A stretch of DNA of 27,155 nucleotides, from NCBI GenBank assembly GCA_050115915.1, contig JASFPP010000029.1, positions 1 through 27,155 on the forward strand. The letters run 5' to 3'. Of this stretch, positions 16,414-24,473 are shown piece by piece. This DNA comes from WTAW01 sp050115915. GTDB taxonomy: Bacteria; Acidobacteriota; Aminicenantia; Aminicenantales; Aminicenantaceae. Each line of letters begins with the position of its first letter. The first letter of the stretch is position 1. Under the pieces are notes generated by a model. That model made no database searches, was not told the origin of the DNA, and was given only the letters and a program-made list of their open reading frames with translations. A program made the position numbers and the translations under genes.

Positions 16414-16441
16414 TCTCACGGTTTTCCCCATCATATGATTG
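16414..16441. repeat. Second copy of a dispersed repeat related to the 4.6-kb element
   Basis: A 28-base stretch here matches 4708-4735 at 23 of 28 positions in the same orientation, both beginning TCTCACGGTTTTC and ending ATTG. Here TCTCACGG is also answered by CCGTGAG about 35 bases later, giving a possible stem. The surrounding 16362-16513 gap, between the DUF6498-like and M28-like genes, shows no gene; it also has a tandem CTTCATGG doublet at about 16469-16484. Confidence 0.5.
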
Positions 16442-16513
16442 AGGTGCTCAACTTGGCCGTGAGTCTTCATGGCTTCATGGATTCGGGAATTCCGCTTATA
16501 AATATGGGCTTGC

Positions 16514-18028
16514 TTATTTAAATTTGAAAAATTCGTGTTTTGTGTTTGCAATGGCTTGGATCGATGTGTAAAGGATTTGAGCCAGGTCTGATAGAGTCTG
16601 AGGAGTGAGGGTTTCGGGTATGTCTTTCGTGGTGTAGGGGAATGTAGGGGCTCCGGTGGCACGGAAAATGATGCTTGGAATTCGCTTCCTGAGGAAAATG
16701 GCGGCATCGAGCTTAGGCCTATGTATGTTAGCGAAGGGGAGCGGTTTGAGCGGGCAGTTGACAGTGTTTTTGTTGGCTTCTGTGATATATTCCCATAGTT
16801 CCGGATAGTTTTGTGCGCCTAGGACCTCGAGCCTGTCACCACACCCCACTGTGTACAGGTTGAGGAAGGCCACAGTTTTCGAGCTGGGATATACAGGATT
16901 CTCTAAATAGGCATGAGCTCCTTTGAGAGCCTGTTCTTTGGATCCGGTGCCAAGGAATAGGATCGAACGTTTAGGTTTTGGTGAGTACTGTGAGAATGCT
17001 TCGGCTAATCCCAGAAGGACTGCTGCTCCTGAGGCATTGTTATTGGCACCAGGCATAATTTCGTAACAGAAGCCGACATGGTCGATGTTCGCTCCTATGA
17101 TGATCACCTCATTTTTTAAGACGGGGTCTGTGCCCTCGATCTGACCGAGAACGTTGTATCCTTTTCCGTTTTTATGATGTTCTGTGTAGTTAGAGATTGT
17201 AAAAGTCTTGCGGGAGTGGAAGGATTGGGGCTGAAGGGTTTCTTCGATTTTGGCTACGACGTCTGAATGTGTCTGTCCGGTGCCGGCAAAGACATGATTG
17301 ACGACGGCTTCTCCAACCTGAGCTGTCATGAATCCATGGACATAATCGATATCCGTGTTGACTTCGAGGCGGTTGATGAGCATCCCTTTGGCGCCGTGGG
17401 CTACTGCCATCTTGATCTTGTACTGGTAATTGGAATAGGGCCTCCATTCTTTGTACAGGGCTGGATTCTCTATGGGTGATACGGGCACTTCGGGTTCGAT
17501 AAGAACGATCTTGCCCTCGACATTCACTCCCTTGTAATCGTCGTAGTCCAATTCCTGTGCTGTGATTCCATAGCCGACATAGACGACCTCAGCGGATAGC
17601 TTTCCGTTTCCTGATTGAGATCCTGGATAGTATTCTTTTTCGTAGAGATATCTCTTTTTTTGCCAACGGCCCTGTGATTTATAGCTGTGAGAGAGCTCTC
17701 CTCCAACGAAGACGACTGTGTATGGATTGGGAAAGGATTGGAAGAAGGTGTTTTTATCTCCGAATGGCTGCAGCCCCCACTTTTCGAAGAGCGAGGCCGC
17801 CCAACGGGCGCAGGCTCTGTATTCGGGTGTGCCGGTAAGGCGACCTGCGTAATCCTCTGAGGATAGTTTTTTGACGTAGCCCAACAGTCTTTCGCTCGAG
17901 AGGGATTGTGCTATCTGGCCCTGAAGGGATTGCTCGGCCGGGGGGATAGCGGGGTCTTTTAAGGTCGGCGCACAGGAAGGGAGGATGAGAAGATACAGCA
18001 AAATAGTAAGGAGTGTGATTCTTTGCAT
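16514..18028 (-). CDS. M28-family peptidase-like lipoprotein with PA domain and degenerate metal site
   Basis: A predicted outer-membrane-directed lipoprotein of 504 residues with lipobox LPSC and lipidated Cys19. A PA-like domain (about 130-260; VVYVGYGI, GKIVLIEPE) is followed by an M28 zinc-aminopeptidase fold at about 290-490. Aligned to M28 signatures, most metal and catalytic positions are changed. GAHxDH is GANIDH (N314). GADDNASG is GANNNASG (N329-N330). The catalytic Glu of the GEE segment is Lys364, with only Glu365 kept. NLD is NLY (Y392). The SDHxxF histidine is Ala442. The fold-defining segments around them are preserved, so this looks like a catalytically dead peptidase kept for binding, not a decaying pseudogene. 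The start is supported by AGGAG six bases before the ATG. Confidence 0.85.
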   Translation of the reverse strand: MQRITLLTILLYLLILPSCAPTLKDPAIPPAEQSLQGQIAQSLSSERLLGYVKKLSSEDYAGRLTGTPEYRACARWAASLFEKWGLQPFGDKNTFFQSFPNPYTVVFVGGELSHSYKSQGRWQKKRYLYEKEYYPGSQSGNGKLSAEVVYVGYGITAQELDYDDYKGVNVEGKIVLIEPEVPVSPIENPALYKEWRPYSNYQYKIKMAVAHGAKGMLINRLEVNTDIDYVHGFMTAQVGEAVVNHVFAGTGQTHSDVVAKIEETLQPQSFHSRKTFTISNYTEHHKNGKGYNVLGQIEGTDPVLKNEVIIIGANIDHVGFCYEIMPGANNNASGAAVLLGLAEAFSQYSPKPKRSILFLGTGSKEQALKGAHAYLENPVYPSSKTVAFLNLYTVGCGDRLEVLGAQNYPELWEYITEANKNTVNCPLKPLPFANIHRPKLDAAIFLRKRIPSIIFRATGAPTFPYTTKDIPETLTPQTLSDLAQILYTSIQAIANTKHEFFKFK

Positions 18029-18057
18029 TTGTACTCCTGAAAAGAGGTGAATTCTCT

Positions 18058-18086
18058 ATTTTAGCCACATGACTCTTTTCAGTAAA
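18058..18086 (-). promoter_or_regulatory. Good sigma-70 promoter for the M28-like lipoprotein gene
   Basis: On the minus strand, TTTACT (18086-18081), a 17-base spacer, and TAAAAT (18063-18058). It lies about 30 bases upstream of the M28-like ATG and about 18 bases from the left copy of the 49-bp inverted repeat. Confidence 0.55.
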
Positions 18087-18103
18087 GACCAAGGGATAAA
18101 ATA

Positions 18104-18152
18104 GGGGTCAGGCACCTATTCCCAGGGGTAATCAAAAAGTGGACCTGGCACC
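18104..18152 (+). repeat. Left copy of a 49-bp inverted repeat flanking the subtilase gene
   Basis: It begins GGGGTCAGGCACC and ends GGACCTGGCACC. The reverse complement of 19731-19779 matches it at 44 of 49 positions with no gaps. The two ends of each copy also resemble each other. The sequence style recalls REP-like repeats associated with Y1 (RAYT) transposases, though no such transposase is present. The remaining 18153-18246 upstream of the subtilase is AT-rich and contains no clear promoter. Confidence 0.85.
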
Positions 18153-18246
18153 AATTATACAGAACGATTGTCTGAATTCTCCGTATTATACAAAAAAGAA
18201 AGAAAATTGAAGATAAAGAAAAATTGTACCTGTCCTTTGAAATCAC

Positions 18247-19731
18247 ATGAACACTAAACGATCCCTTTTTTTGTTGTGTGCTGAGTATCTTTTGCTTGCT
18301 GTATTTGCCTTTCTTTCACAATCCGCCAACAGTTCTTCCAATCCAATAAAGATTGTTGCTGAAGAGGAGGCAACCATCTATGAAGCATGGGTTGGATTCC
18401 TGGATAAGGGAGCCAAATCCTCACAGCAACACGAAAAAATCCTGGTCGATCTTGAAAGAAGGTTTAATCCTCGGGCTCTAGAGAGGCGAAAAAAGCGCCG
18501 AATCCTTCCTGGCCTGTTTGATGAGAGAGATTATCCTGTTGTCAAAGAATATCTTAAAGGAGTTGCGGCAACAGGAGCTAAGTTGATGACAGAGAGCCGT
18601 TGGCTAAACGGAGTTGTTGTTCGTGCCACAGCTGAAGAACTCAAAAAGATTGTTGTTCTACCCTATGTGAAAGAGGTAGGGGACTATCATGTACGCAAAC
18701 TTACGGGAAGGTACGCAAGCCTTCCAGAGAATCCTGCCGATGTCCATCGGGGACCTTTCAAAGACGTGGGAAGTATTTATGGACGAGCAGAGAATCAGAC
18801 AAGGCAGATCGGACTCCACCGGCTCCACGAAGTAGGCTATACTGGTCGAGACGTAGTTGTGGCTGTGATCGATACGGGGTTTGATCTTTCGCATAGCGCG
18901 TTTAAACATCCAGGAAAACCCATCAAAGTGATCGCCCAGTGGGATTTTATGGACAATGACAAAATTGTGGCTCCAGAACCAAAGGATCGGCCTCTTCAGC
19001 ATACTCATGGCACCTATGTTCTTGGGAATATTGCGTCGTATGCCCCAGGATTGCTGGTGGGGAGTGCTTATGAGGCCTCTTACATACTCTGTAAAGCAGA
19101 AGACGATGCCGAAGAGTATCTTCTGGAAGAAAAGTGGTTTGTGGCAGCGCTAGAATATGCCGAAGCCCACGGGGCTGATGTAATAACATCTTCTCTTGGG
19201 TTATACACAGGTTACTCCCAGGATCAGCTCGATGGCAAAACATCGGTGATGGCCCAGGGTTGGAATCTTGCTGTGTCTAACGGGATCATCGGCATTCAAG
19301 GTGGTGGCAATTTCGGGCATGATGAAGAACCGACGACTCACCATCTGTTCCCTCCCGCAGATGCCATAGGAGTGATTGCTGTGGGTGCAGTGGACTCAGA
19401 TGGCCATATAGCAAAATTCAGTTCAGATGGGCCGACAGTGGACAAGCGTTTGAAACCCGAAGTTTTGGCATGTGGTGCAGGTGTATGGACAGTATCCATC
19501 AGCGATCATGAGGGTTATGTTCAAGGAGCAGGGACTTCAATGGCAGCGCCGATCATGGCCGGCGCTGTGGCCTGTGTTCTTCAAGCTAATCCAAAATGGT
19601 CAGTTGCGAAAATGAGAGAACACCTGTTCTATTCGGGGAGTTACTTCCGCACTCATGGCCGACCTGATCCGCTTTTTATCCACGGATATGGGATTCCTGA
19701 TGTTTTTGTTGCTGCCAGCTTAAAAAAATAG
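18247..19731 (+). CDS. Secreted S8 (subtilisin-like) serine peptidase
   Basis: A 494-residue exported protease. A signal peptide (MNTKRSLFLLCAEYLLLAVFAF) is followed by a propeptide-like region of about 120 residues with ESRWLNGVVVRATAEEL and the LPYVKEVG segment typical of inhibitor_I9-like prodomains. The catalytic domain is intact. The Asp lies in VAVIDTGFD, the His in THGTYVLG, the oxyanion Asn in QGGGNFGHD, and the Ser in GTSMAAP. It ends soon after the catalytic domain, with no C-terminal sorting or binding module. No good Shine-Dalgarno precedes the ATG. The whole gene sits between 49-bp inverted repeats, and its TAG stop shares a base with the right-hand copy. It diverges from the M28-like gene. 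Its natural substrates are unknown. Confidence 0.9.
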   Translation: MNTKRSLFLLCAEYLLLAVFAFLSQSANSSSNPIKIVAEEEATIYEAWVGFLDKGAKSSQQHEKILVDLERRFNPRALERRKKRRILPGLFDERDYPVVKEYLKGVAATGAKLMTESRWLNGVVVRATAEELKKIVVLPYVKEVGDYHVRKLTGRYASLPENPADVHRGPFKDVGSIYGRAENQTRQIGLHRLHEVGYTGRDVVVAVIDTGFDLSHSAFKHPGKPIKVIAQWDFMDNDKIVAPEPKDRPLQHTHGTYVLGNIASYAPGLLVGSAYEASYILCKAEDDAEEYLLEEKWFVAALEYAEAHGADVITSSLGLYTGYSQDQLDGKTSVMAQGWNLAVSNGIIGIQGGGNFGHDEEPTTHHLFPPADAIGVIAVGAVDSDGHIAKFSSDGPTVDKRLKPEVLACGAGVWTVSISDHEGYVQGAGTSMAAPIMAGAVACVLQANPKWSVAKMREHLFYSGSYFRTHGRPDPLFIHGYGIPDVFVAASLKK

Positions 19732-19779
19732 GTGCCAGGTCCACTTTTTTTCTACCCCTGGAAGTAGGTGCCTGACCCC
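19731..19779 (-). repeat. Right copy of the 49-bp inverted repeat flanking the subtilase gene
   Basis: On the plus strand it begins GGTGCCAGGTCCAC and ends GGTGCCTGACCCC, the inverse of the copy at 18104-18152 (44 of 49 identical). The first base is the last base of the subtilase stop codon. No target-site duplication is evident outside the two copies. It also lies about 65 bases upstream of the molybdopterin fusion gene, whose promoter must lie in or just after it. Confidence 0.85.
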
Positions 19780-19842
19780 CACATTTTTTCCTGATTTGAT
19801 TTGGCTGGCTCTTTACGCTAATCTTTATTAGTCGAGACCATA

Positions 19843-22800
19843 ATGCGGGATCTGGAGTGGAAAAAGGGGATTTGCGGCATCTGTCCGGCCGGTTGCTGGG
19901 TCGAAGTGGGATTACACAATGGCCGTTTGGTCGATATCAGAGCGGATGACTCCCATCCATTGGGGATGATATGTCGCAGGGGAGAGCACTCCCCGGAAAT
20001 CGTCTATTCAGAAAATCGTCTAAAATACCCCATGAAACGGATTGGACCAAAGGGAACCCATGAATTTACACGCATAAGCTGGGATGAGGCGTATGCTGCC
20101 ATAGTCAAAAATCTTATAAAAATCAAGAAGGAATCAGGGCCCGAAGCCGTGGCGATATACACTGGCCGTGGGGCTTTTGAATTATCTCTCTGTGATATTT
20201 TTCAGCCTAAAGGCGTAGCTGTATCATCAGCCTCGAATATCCTTTTTCCATTCGGCTCACCTAATACAATGGGAGTGGGCGCCCTCTGTTATGTCTCCTT
20301 TGCCATGATTGCTCCTCATGTGACGATGGGGCGAATGCTCATTAATATGTACAACGATATGGAGAACTCGGAGTTGCTCGTCGTGTGGGGAGCAAACCCA
20401 GCCACTGATTCGCCGCCTTTGGATATGTATCGATTGGAATCTGCCTCTAAGAGGGGGGCTTGTGTTGTCATCATCGATCCCCGTCGGACAGAAACAGCCT
20501 TGCATACGAATGCCCAATGGATACCGATAAGACCAGGAACGGATGGAGCCCTGGCCCTGAGCATGATCGAAGTTATGATCGATGAGGAACTCTATGATGA
20601 AGATTTTGTGGAAGGGTGGTGCCACGGTTTTGATGAGCTCAAAAAATATATACAGCATTTTCGGCCCGAGGTCGTCGAAACGATTACAGGAGTGCCAGCA
20701 GCAACCATACGAGAGCTCAGCCGCCGTATCTGTGATGCCACCGGGGCCTGTCCGGTTATGTACACGGGCCTCGAATACTCGAACAGCGGAATCCAGGCCA
20801 TCCGTGCCGTGTTTACCCTTTTCGCTCTGGCTGGGCAGCTGGATGTTCCTGGTGGCATAGGCCTGGCCATGCCAGAGTCTCACTTTCCCATAAATCGATC
20901 GTGCAACCAGCCTAATCCCAATCTAGACTTAGCTGTCGCCCGAGATAAGTTTCCGGTCTACAGCGATTATAGAGGAGAATCTCACGCATCAGGACTCGTG
21001 AAATCAGTTCTCGATGGAGATCCCTACAAGATACAAGGATTTATCATCCACGGCGGATCTATTCTTACGTCGTGGCCGCAGACTCCGCTTTGGCGGAAAA
21101 CATTATCCCAGCTGGATTTTTTAGCCTGCATCGACCGGCAGATGACAGCAGATGCGGCTTATGCCGATATCCTCCTTCCAGCGACCACTATGTTCGAGAT
21201 CGAATCCTACATGGTTTATGGCCCCATATTCCGGCTCAGAGAAAAATTGATAGAACCCGTGTGGGAAGCTCGCAATGATTATTTAATCATGACCGAGCTG
21301 GCAGATCGACTCGGTTATGGCCATCTCTATCCGCAAACAGAAGAGGACCTCCTACGGTTTATCCTTGATGGTTCTGGATATTCTGTGCAGGATATTCGAG
21401 ACGCCGGGGGGTGGATCAAATGGTCCACTCCCTTGATGGAATACAAAAAATGGGAGAAGGGAAAGCTGCGCAAAGATAAAAAACCGGGTTTTGATACTCC
21501 TACAGGAAAATTTGAGATCTGGTCCACTACACTCGATGAGTATGGATATGAACCCCTGCCAAATTACACGGAAGTCACTGAGGGCCCGGTGGCAAATCCA
21601 ATGCTGGCCAAACATTATCCTCTTGTCTTTAATTCTGGCGCTCGCCCACAAACGGATTTCCGTTCCCAACATCACGGCATAGCTGGACTGGTGAGAGATA
21701 ATCCCGAACCCACTGTTGAAATCAACCCTGTAGATGCTAGATCTAGGGATATTGAGACAGGCGACCTTGTCGAAGTCCGAACTCCCAGAGGATCAATCCC
21801 ATTCCGTGCCCGTGTGACAGAAGATATAAGTAAAGGAGCTGTAGAGTGCAATATGGGTGGGGGGACACCTGTCGGTCCAAAAGCTTGGCAGGAATGGAAT
21901 GTCAATGAATTGACAGACCTCGATAATTATGACGAGATCTCGGGTTTTCCGGTGTATAAGGCTCTCCTTTGTGAGCTGAAGAAGATAGAGGAAGGCACAC
22001 AAGAGACAAAACGCACAGCAGGAAAAGCGGTGGGGATAATGGACGCGAACAATAAAGATGATGCCGTCCCAAGCCAAAAAAGCACAGATCGAATTTATCT
22101 GGATAACAATGCGACAACAGCAGTAGCAGATGATGTTCGTGAGGCCATGCTCCCGTTTCTTGAGGACCATCATGGAAATCCATCGAGTATACATCGTGCT
22201 GGCCATGAAGCCCATGAGGCCGTAGAGAATGCACGCCGTCAAGTGGCACAACTCCTCTGTGTCCGCCCCCGGCGCATTGTCTTCACCGGGGGTGGATCAG
22301 AATCAGATAATCTGGCTATAAAAGGCGTGGCCTATGCCTATCGAGAGAAAGGCGATCACATCATCACAACATCCGTCGAACATCCTGCCGTCCTTAAGAC
22401 ATGTGCCTTTCTAGAGGAGACTGGTTACAAAGTGACTTATCTCGATGTGGATGCGTATGGTTGTGTTCGTCCTGAAGACTTAAAGTCTGCCATTTCGGGC
22501 AAGACGATCCTTATAACTGTCATGATGGCCAACAATGAAGTCGGCACTGTCATGCCGGTCAAAGAGCTGGCTTTGATCGCCCACGAAAACGATATTCTAT
22601 TCCATACGGACGCTGTTCAGGCAATATCTAAGATTGAAGTTGATGTCGAAGATTTGGGTGTTGATCTGCTAAGCCTTTCAGCACATAAATTTTACGGTCC
22701 CAAGGGAGTGGGTGCATTGTATGTGCGGAAGGGGGTGACGCTTGAACCTGTGGTCCATGGGGGAGGTCAGGAAGCAGGCTTGCGGGCAGGAACACACAAT

Positions 22801-23244
22801 GTCCCGGCCATTGTCGGCTTAGGGAAAGCAGCTGAGTTAGCACATTATGCATTGCAAAAGTCCGGAAATATGAAAAAACTCAGGGATAAAATGGAGAGCG
22901 GAATCCGCCAAATCATCCCTGAGGCCAAGCTAAACGGCCATCCTGAGAATCGTTTGCCCAATACGCTGAATATGACTTTGCCCGGCCTCAGGGGCGAATC
23001 AGTAGTCATCGCCATGGACCAGCATGGAATCGCCCTATCTTCAGGTTCAGCATGTAAATCCGGCACTTCGGAGCCCACTCACGTGCTCATAGCCATGGGG
23101 AAGAGTGAAGAGGATGCACACTGTTCGGTCCGTTTTTCCCTATCCCATTCCACAACCAAAATGGATATAGACAAAGCAATATGGGCCCTCTCACAGGTTC
23201 TCGAAGAAATGGAAACGACCATTCGATTTTTACCCTGTAAATAA
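19843..23244 (+). CDS. Molybdopterin oxidoreductase - cysteine desulfurase (NifS/IscS-like) fusion protein
   Basis: A single 1133-residue frame holding two enzymes. Residues 1-715 are a DMSO-reductase-family module. Cys11, Cys14, Cys18 and Cys44 form a [4Fe-4S] site. GSPNTMGVGALCYVSF places Cys149 where polysulfide/thiosulfate reductases put the Mo- or W-binding Cys, and the molydopterin-binding domain lies at about 590-710. After a 35-residue linker, residues 750-1130 are a type V aminotransferase-fold cysteine desulfurase: RIYLDNNATT, His847, PLP-binding Lys949 in SAHKFYGPKG, and persulfide Cys1071 in SSGSACKSG. There is no Tat signal, so it should be cytoplasmic, and no Fe-S or quinone-linked subunit is adjacent. 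Its neighbour is an EgtD homologue 65 bases downstream. It may transfer sulfur from cysteine through the desulfurase to a Mo/W site or a substrate. An internal ATG (22039) could start the second domain alone. Confidence 0.9.
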   Translation: MRDLEWKKGICGICPAGCWVEVGLHNGRLVDIRADDSHPLGMICRRGEHSPEIVYSENRLKYPMKRIGPKGTHEFTRISWDEAYAAIVKNLIKIKKESGPEAVAIYTGRGAFELSLCDIFQPKGVAVSSASNILFPFGSPNTMGVGALCYVSFAMIAPHVTMGRMLINMYNDMENSELLVVWGANPATDSPPLDMYRLESASKRGACVVIIDPRRTETALHTNAQWIPIRPGTDGALALSMIEVMIDEELYDEDFVEGWCHGFDELKKYIQHFRPEVVETITGVPAATIRELSRRICDATGACPVMYTGLEYSNSGIQAIRAVFTLFALAGQLDVPGGIGLAMPESHFPINRSCNQPNPNLDLAVARDKFPVYSDYRGESHASGLVKSVLDGDPYKIQGFIIHGGSILTSWPQTPLWRKTLSQLDFLACIDRQMTADAAYADILLPATTMFEIESYMVYGPIFRLREKLIEPVWEARNDYLIMTELADRLGYGHLYPQTEEDLLRFILDGSGYSVQDIRDAGGWIKWSTPLMEYKKWEKGKLRKDKKPGFDTPTGKFEIWSTTLDEYGYEPLPNYTEVTEGPVANPMLAKHYPLVFNSGARPQTDFRSQHHGIAGLVRDNPEPTVEINPVDARSRDIETGDLVEVRTPRGSIPFRARVTEDISKGAVECNMGGGTPVGPKAWQEWNVNELTDLDNYDEISGFPVYKALLCELKKIEEGTQETKRTAGKAVGIMDANNKDDAVPSQKSTDRIYLDNNATTAVADDVREAMLPFLEDHHGNPSSIHRAGHEAHEAVENARRQVAQLLCVRPRRIVFTGGGSESDNLAIKGVAYAYREKGDHIITTSVEHPAVLKTCAFLEETGYKVTYLDVDAYGCVRPEDLKSAISGKTILITVMMANNEVGTVMPVKELALIAHENDILFHTDAVQAISKIEVDVEDLGVDLLSLSAHKFYGPKGVGALYVRKGVTLEPVVHGGGQEAGLRAGTHNVPAIVGLGKAAELAHYALQKSGNMKKLRDKMESGIRQIIPEAKLNGHPENRLPNTLNMTLPGLRGESVVIAMDQHGIALSSGSACKSGTSEPTHVLIAMGKSEEDAHCSVRFSLSHSTTKMDIDKAIWALSQVLEEMETTIRFLPCK

Positions 23245-23268
23245 AATGGGACAGACGGCAGACAGTCC

Positions 23269-23284
23269 ATTTATTATAATAAAT
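23269..23284. promoter_or_regulatory. 16-bp perfect palindrome between the fusion gene and egtD
   Basis: ATTTATTATAATAAAT reads the same on both strands and contains a TATAAT at 23275-23280. It is followed 25 bases later by the egtD ATG. It could be a regulator-binding site or a -10 element, but no good -35 box is placed for it. Just upstream, ATGGGAC and GTCCAT could form a weak stem. Confidence 0.35.
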
Positions 23285-23309
23285 ACGCCAGCTTTGTGAA
23301 AAATTGGAA

Positions 23310-24320
23310 ATGAGCGCTACATACAAAGTACTCACTCACAAGGACCTCGATCAGATGGAAAACCTTGACCAGGCATTTGCTTCGGATGTCTTGGTAGGGC
23401 TCTCCCAGACACCTAAAAGACTATCCTCTCGTTATTTCTATGACGAGAGAGGAAGCCGCCTCTTCCAGAAGATAATGGACCTTCCTGAATACTATCTCAC
23501 AGCCTGCGAGTTCGATATCCTTCAATCACAGACAGAGGAATTCTCTTCACTCATGGGGAAAGAGAGGTTCAACTTAGTGGAGCTTGGTGCTGGTGATGGC
23601 AGGAAAACGAGCATCCTCCTCAGGCATTTTTTAGACAAAGATCTCGCTTTCCAATACATTCCCATCGATATCTCAGAAGCATCTATGCAGTCACTCTCCA
23701 ACCATTTGAATATCAATTTCCCTGAGCTCACATCTAAGGGGATAGTGGCTGAATATTTCGATGGCCTTAAATGGCTGAATTTTATGGACTCACAAAGGAA
23801 TATGGTTCTTTTTCTTGGGTCAAACCTGGGCAATTTCGATAAAGCTCATGCACGTGCTTTTTTGCATAATCTTTGGAATGCCCTGAACGATAGGGATTTT
23901 GCAGTGATCGGATTTGATCTGAAGAAAGATATAGATCTTATGCTTAGGGCATATAACGATTCTAAAGGCGTTACGGCAGAATTTAATTTGAATTTATTAC
24001 GCAGGATCAACCGAGATTTGGGTGGAAATTTTGACCTCAGCAAATTCCACTTCCATTCCAGTTATGATGTCTTCACCGGAGCAATGGAGAGTTATCTGGT
24101 CAGCAAAGAAAGTCAAACTGTTTTTATAAAGGAGATCAGTCAGTCATTCTCTTTTAAACCTTGGGAGCCTATTCATACCGAGTATTCCTACAAGTATTTG
24201 GAATCGGATATCCGGGACCTTGCTGCTGAGACAGGCTTTATAATCGAAAAACAGCTTTATGATTCGAAAAAGTATTTTGTCGACTCCATCTGGCGTGTAA
24301 AGAAAATAGACACATATTAG
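23310..24320 (+). CDS. egtD: EgtD-family L-histidine N-alpha-methyltransferase
   Basis: A 336-residue SAM-dependent methyltransferase expected to trimethylate histidine to hercynine, the first step of ergothioneine synthesis. The family pattern is continuous. RYFYDERGSRLFQKI and LPEYYLTACEFDIL come first, then VELGAGDGRKT (SAM motif, about 90-100). LFLGSNLGNF carries the histidine-binding Asn region, and AYNDSKGVTAEFNLNLLRRIN and IHTEYSYKY (Glu and Ser contacting the amine) follow. The frame opens at TTG 23304, but ATG 23310 is the likely start. It follows the molybdopterin-desulfurase fusion by 65 bases on the same strand, probably in one operon, and ends before a strong bidirectional terminator. 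No egtB, egtC or rhodanese eanB is seen here. Methylation of another imidazole or amine substrate cannot be excluded. Confidence 0.88.
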   Translation: MSATYKVLTHKDLDQMENLDQAFASDVLVGLSQTPKRLSSRYFYDERGSRLFQKIMDLPEYYLTACEFDILQSQTEEFSSLMGKERFNLVELGAGDGRKTSILLRHFLDKDLAFQYIPIDISEASMQSLSNHLNINFPELTSKGIVAEYFDGLKWLNFMDSQRNMVLFLGSNLGNFDKAHARAFLHNLWNALNDRDFAVIGFDLKKDIDLMLRAYNDSKGVTAEFNLNLLRRINRDLGGNFDLSKFHFHSSYDVFTGAMESYLVSKESQTVFIKEISQSFSFKPWEPIHTEYSYKYLESDIRDLAAETGFIIEKQLYDSKKYFVDSIWRVKKIDTY

Positions 24321-24383
24321 TTTTTGATTTTCCTTCTTCTTAGAAGTCCAATTTTGCCCCCAAAATAAGTCATCTAAGACAAA

Positions 24384-24409
24384 AAAATGGCCCTTTTTTG
24401 GCTCATTTT
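24384..24409. terminator. Bidirectional terminator between egtD and the small membrane gene
   Basis: AAAATGGCC pairs with GGCTCATTTT, with one bulged base, around a CTTTTTT loop. A T-rich stretch follows on the plus strand and a run of seven A residues precedes it, so it reads as a hairpin plus U-tract in both directions. It separates the convergent egtD and the minus-strand gene ending at 24474. Confidence 0.7.
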
Positions 24410-24473
24410 CTTTGTTTAGTATAAGTTACTGTGGCCTATCCCCAATATCGTTTCCCATTATCGTGCAATATCG

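Noticed and set aside
16393..16707. A 104-codon minus-strand frame overlapping the M28-like C-terminus
   Set aside because: Most of it overlaps coding sequence in another frame and the rest is the dispersed repeat; no ribosome-binding site.
20257..20883. A 208-codon open frame antisense to the molybdopterin domain
   Set aside because: Fully opposite conserved oxidoreductase sequence, with His/Arg/Ile-rich content typical of a shadow frame.
19843..23244. Possibility that the fusion is an artefact of a lost stop codon between two genes
   Set aside because: The frame is continuous through a linker of ordinary composition and both domains are complete, so a real fusion is the simpler reading; an assembly error cannot be fully excluded from one sequence.
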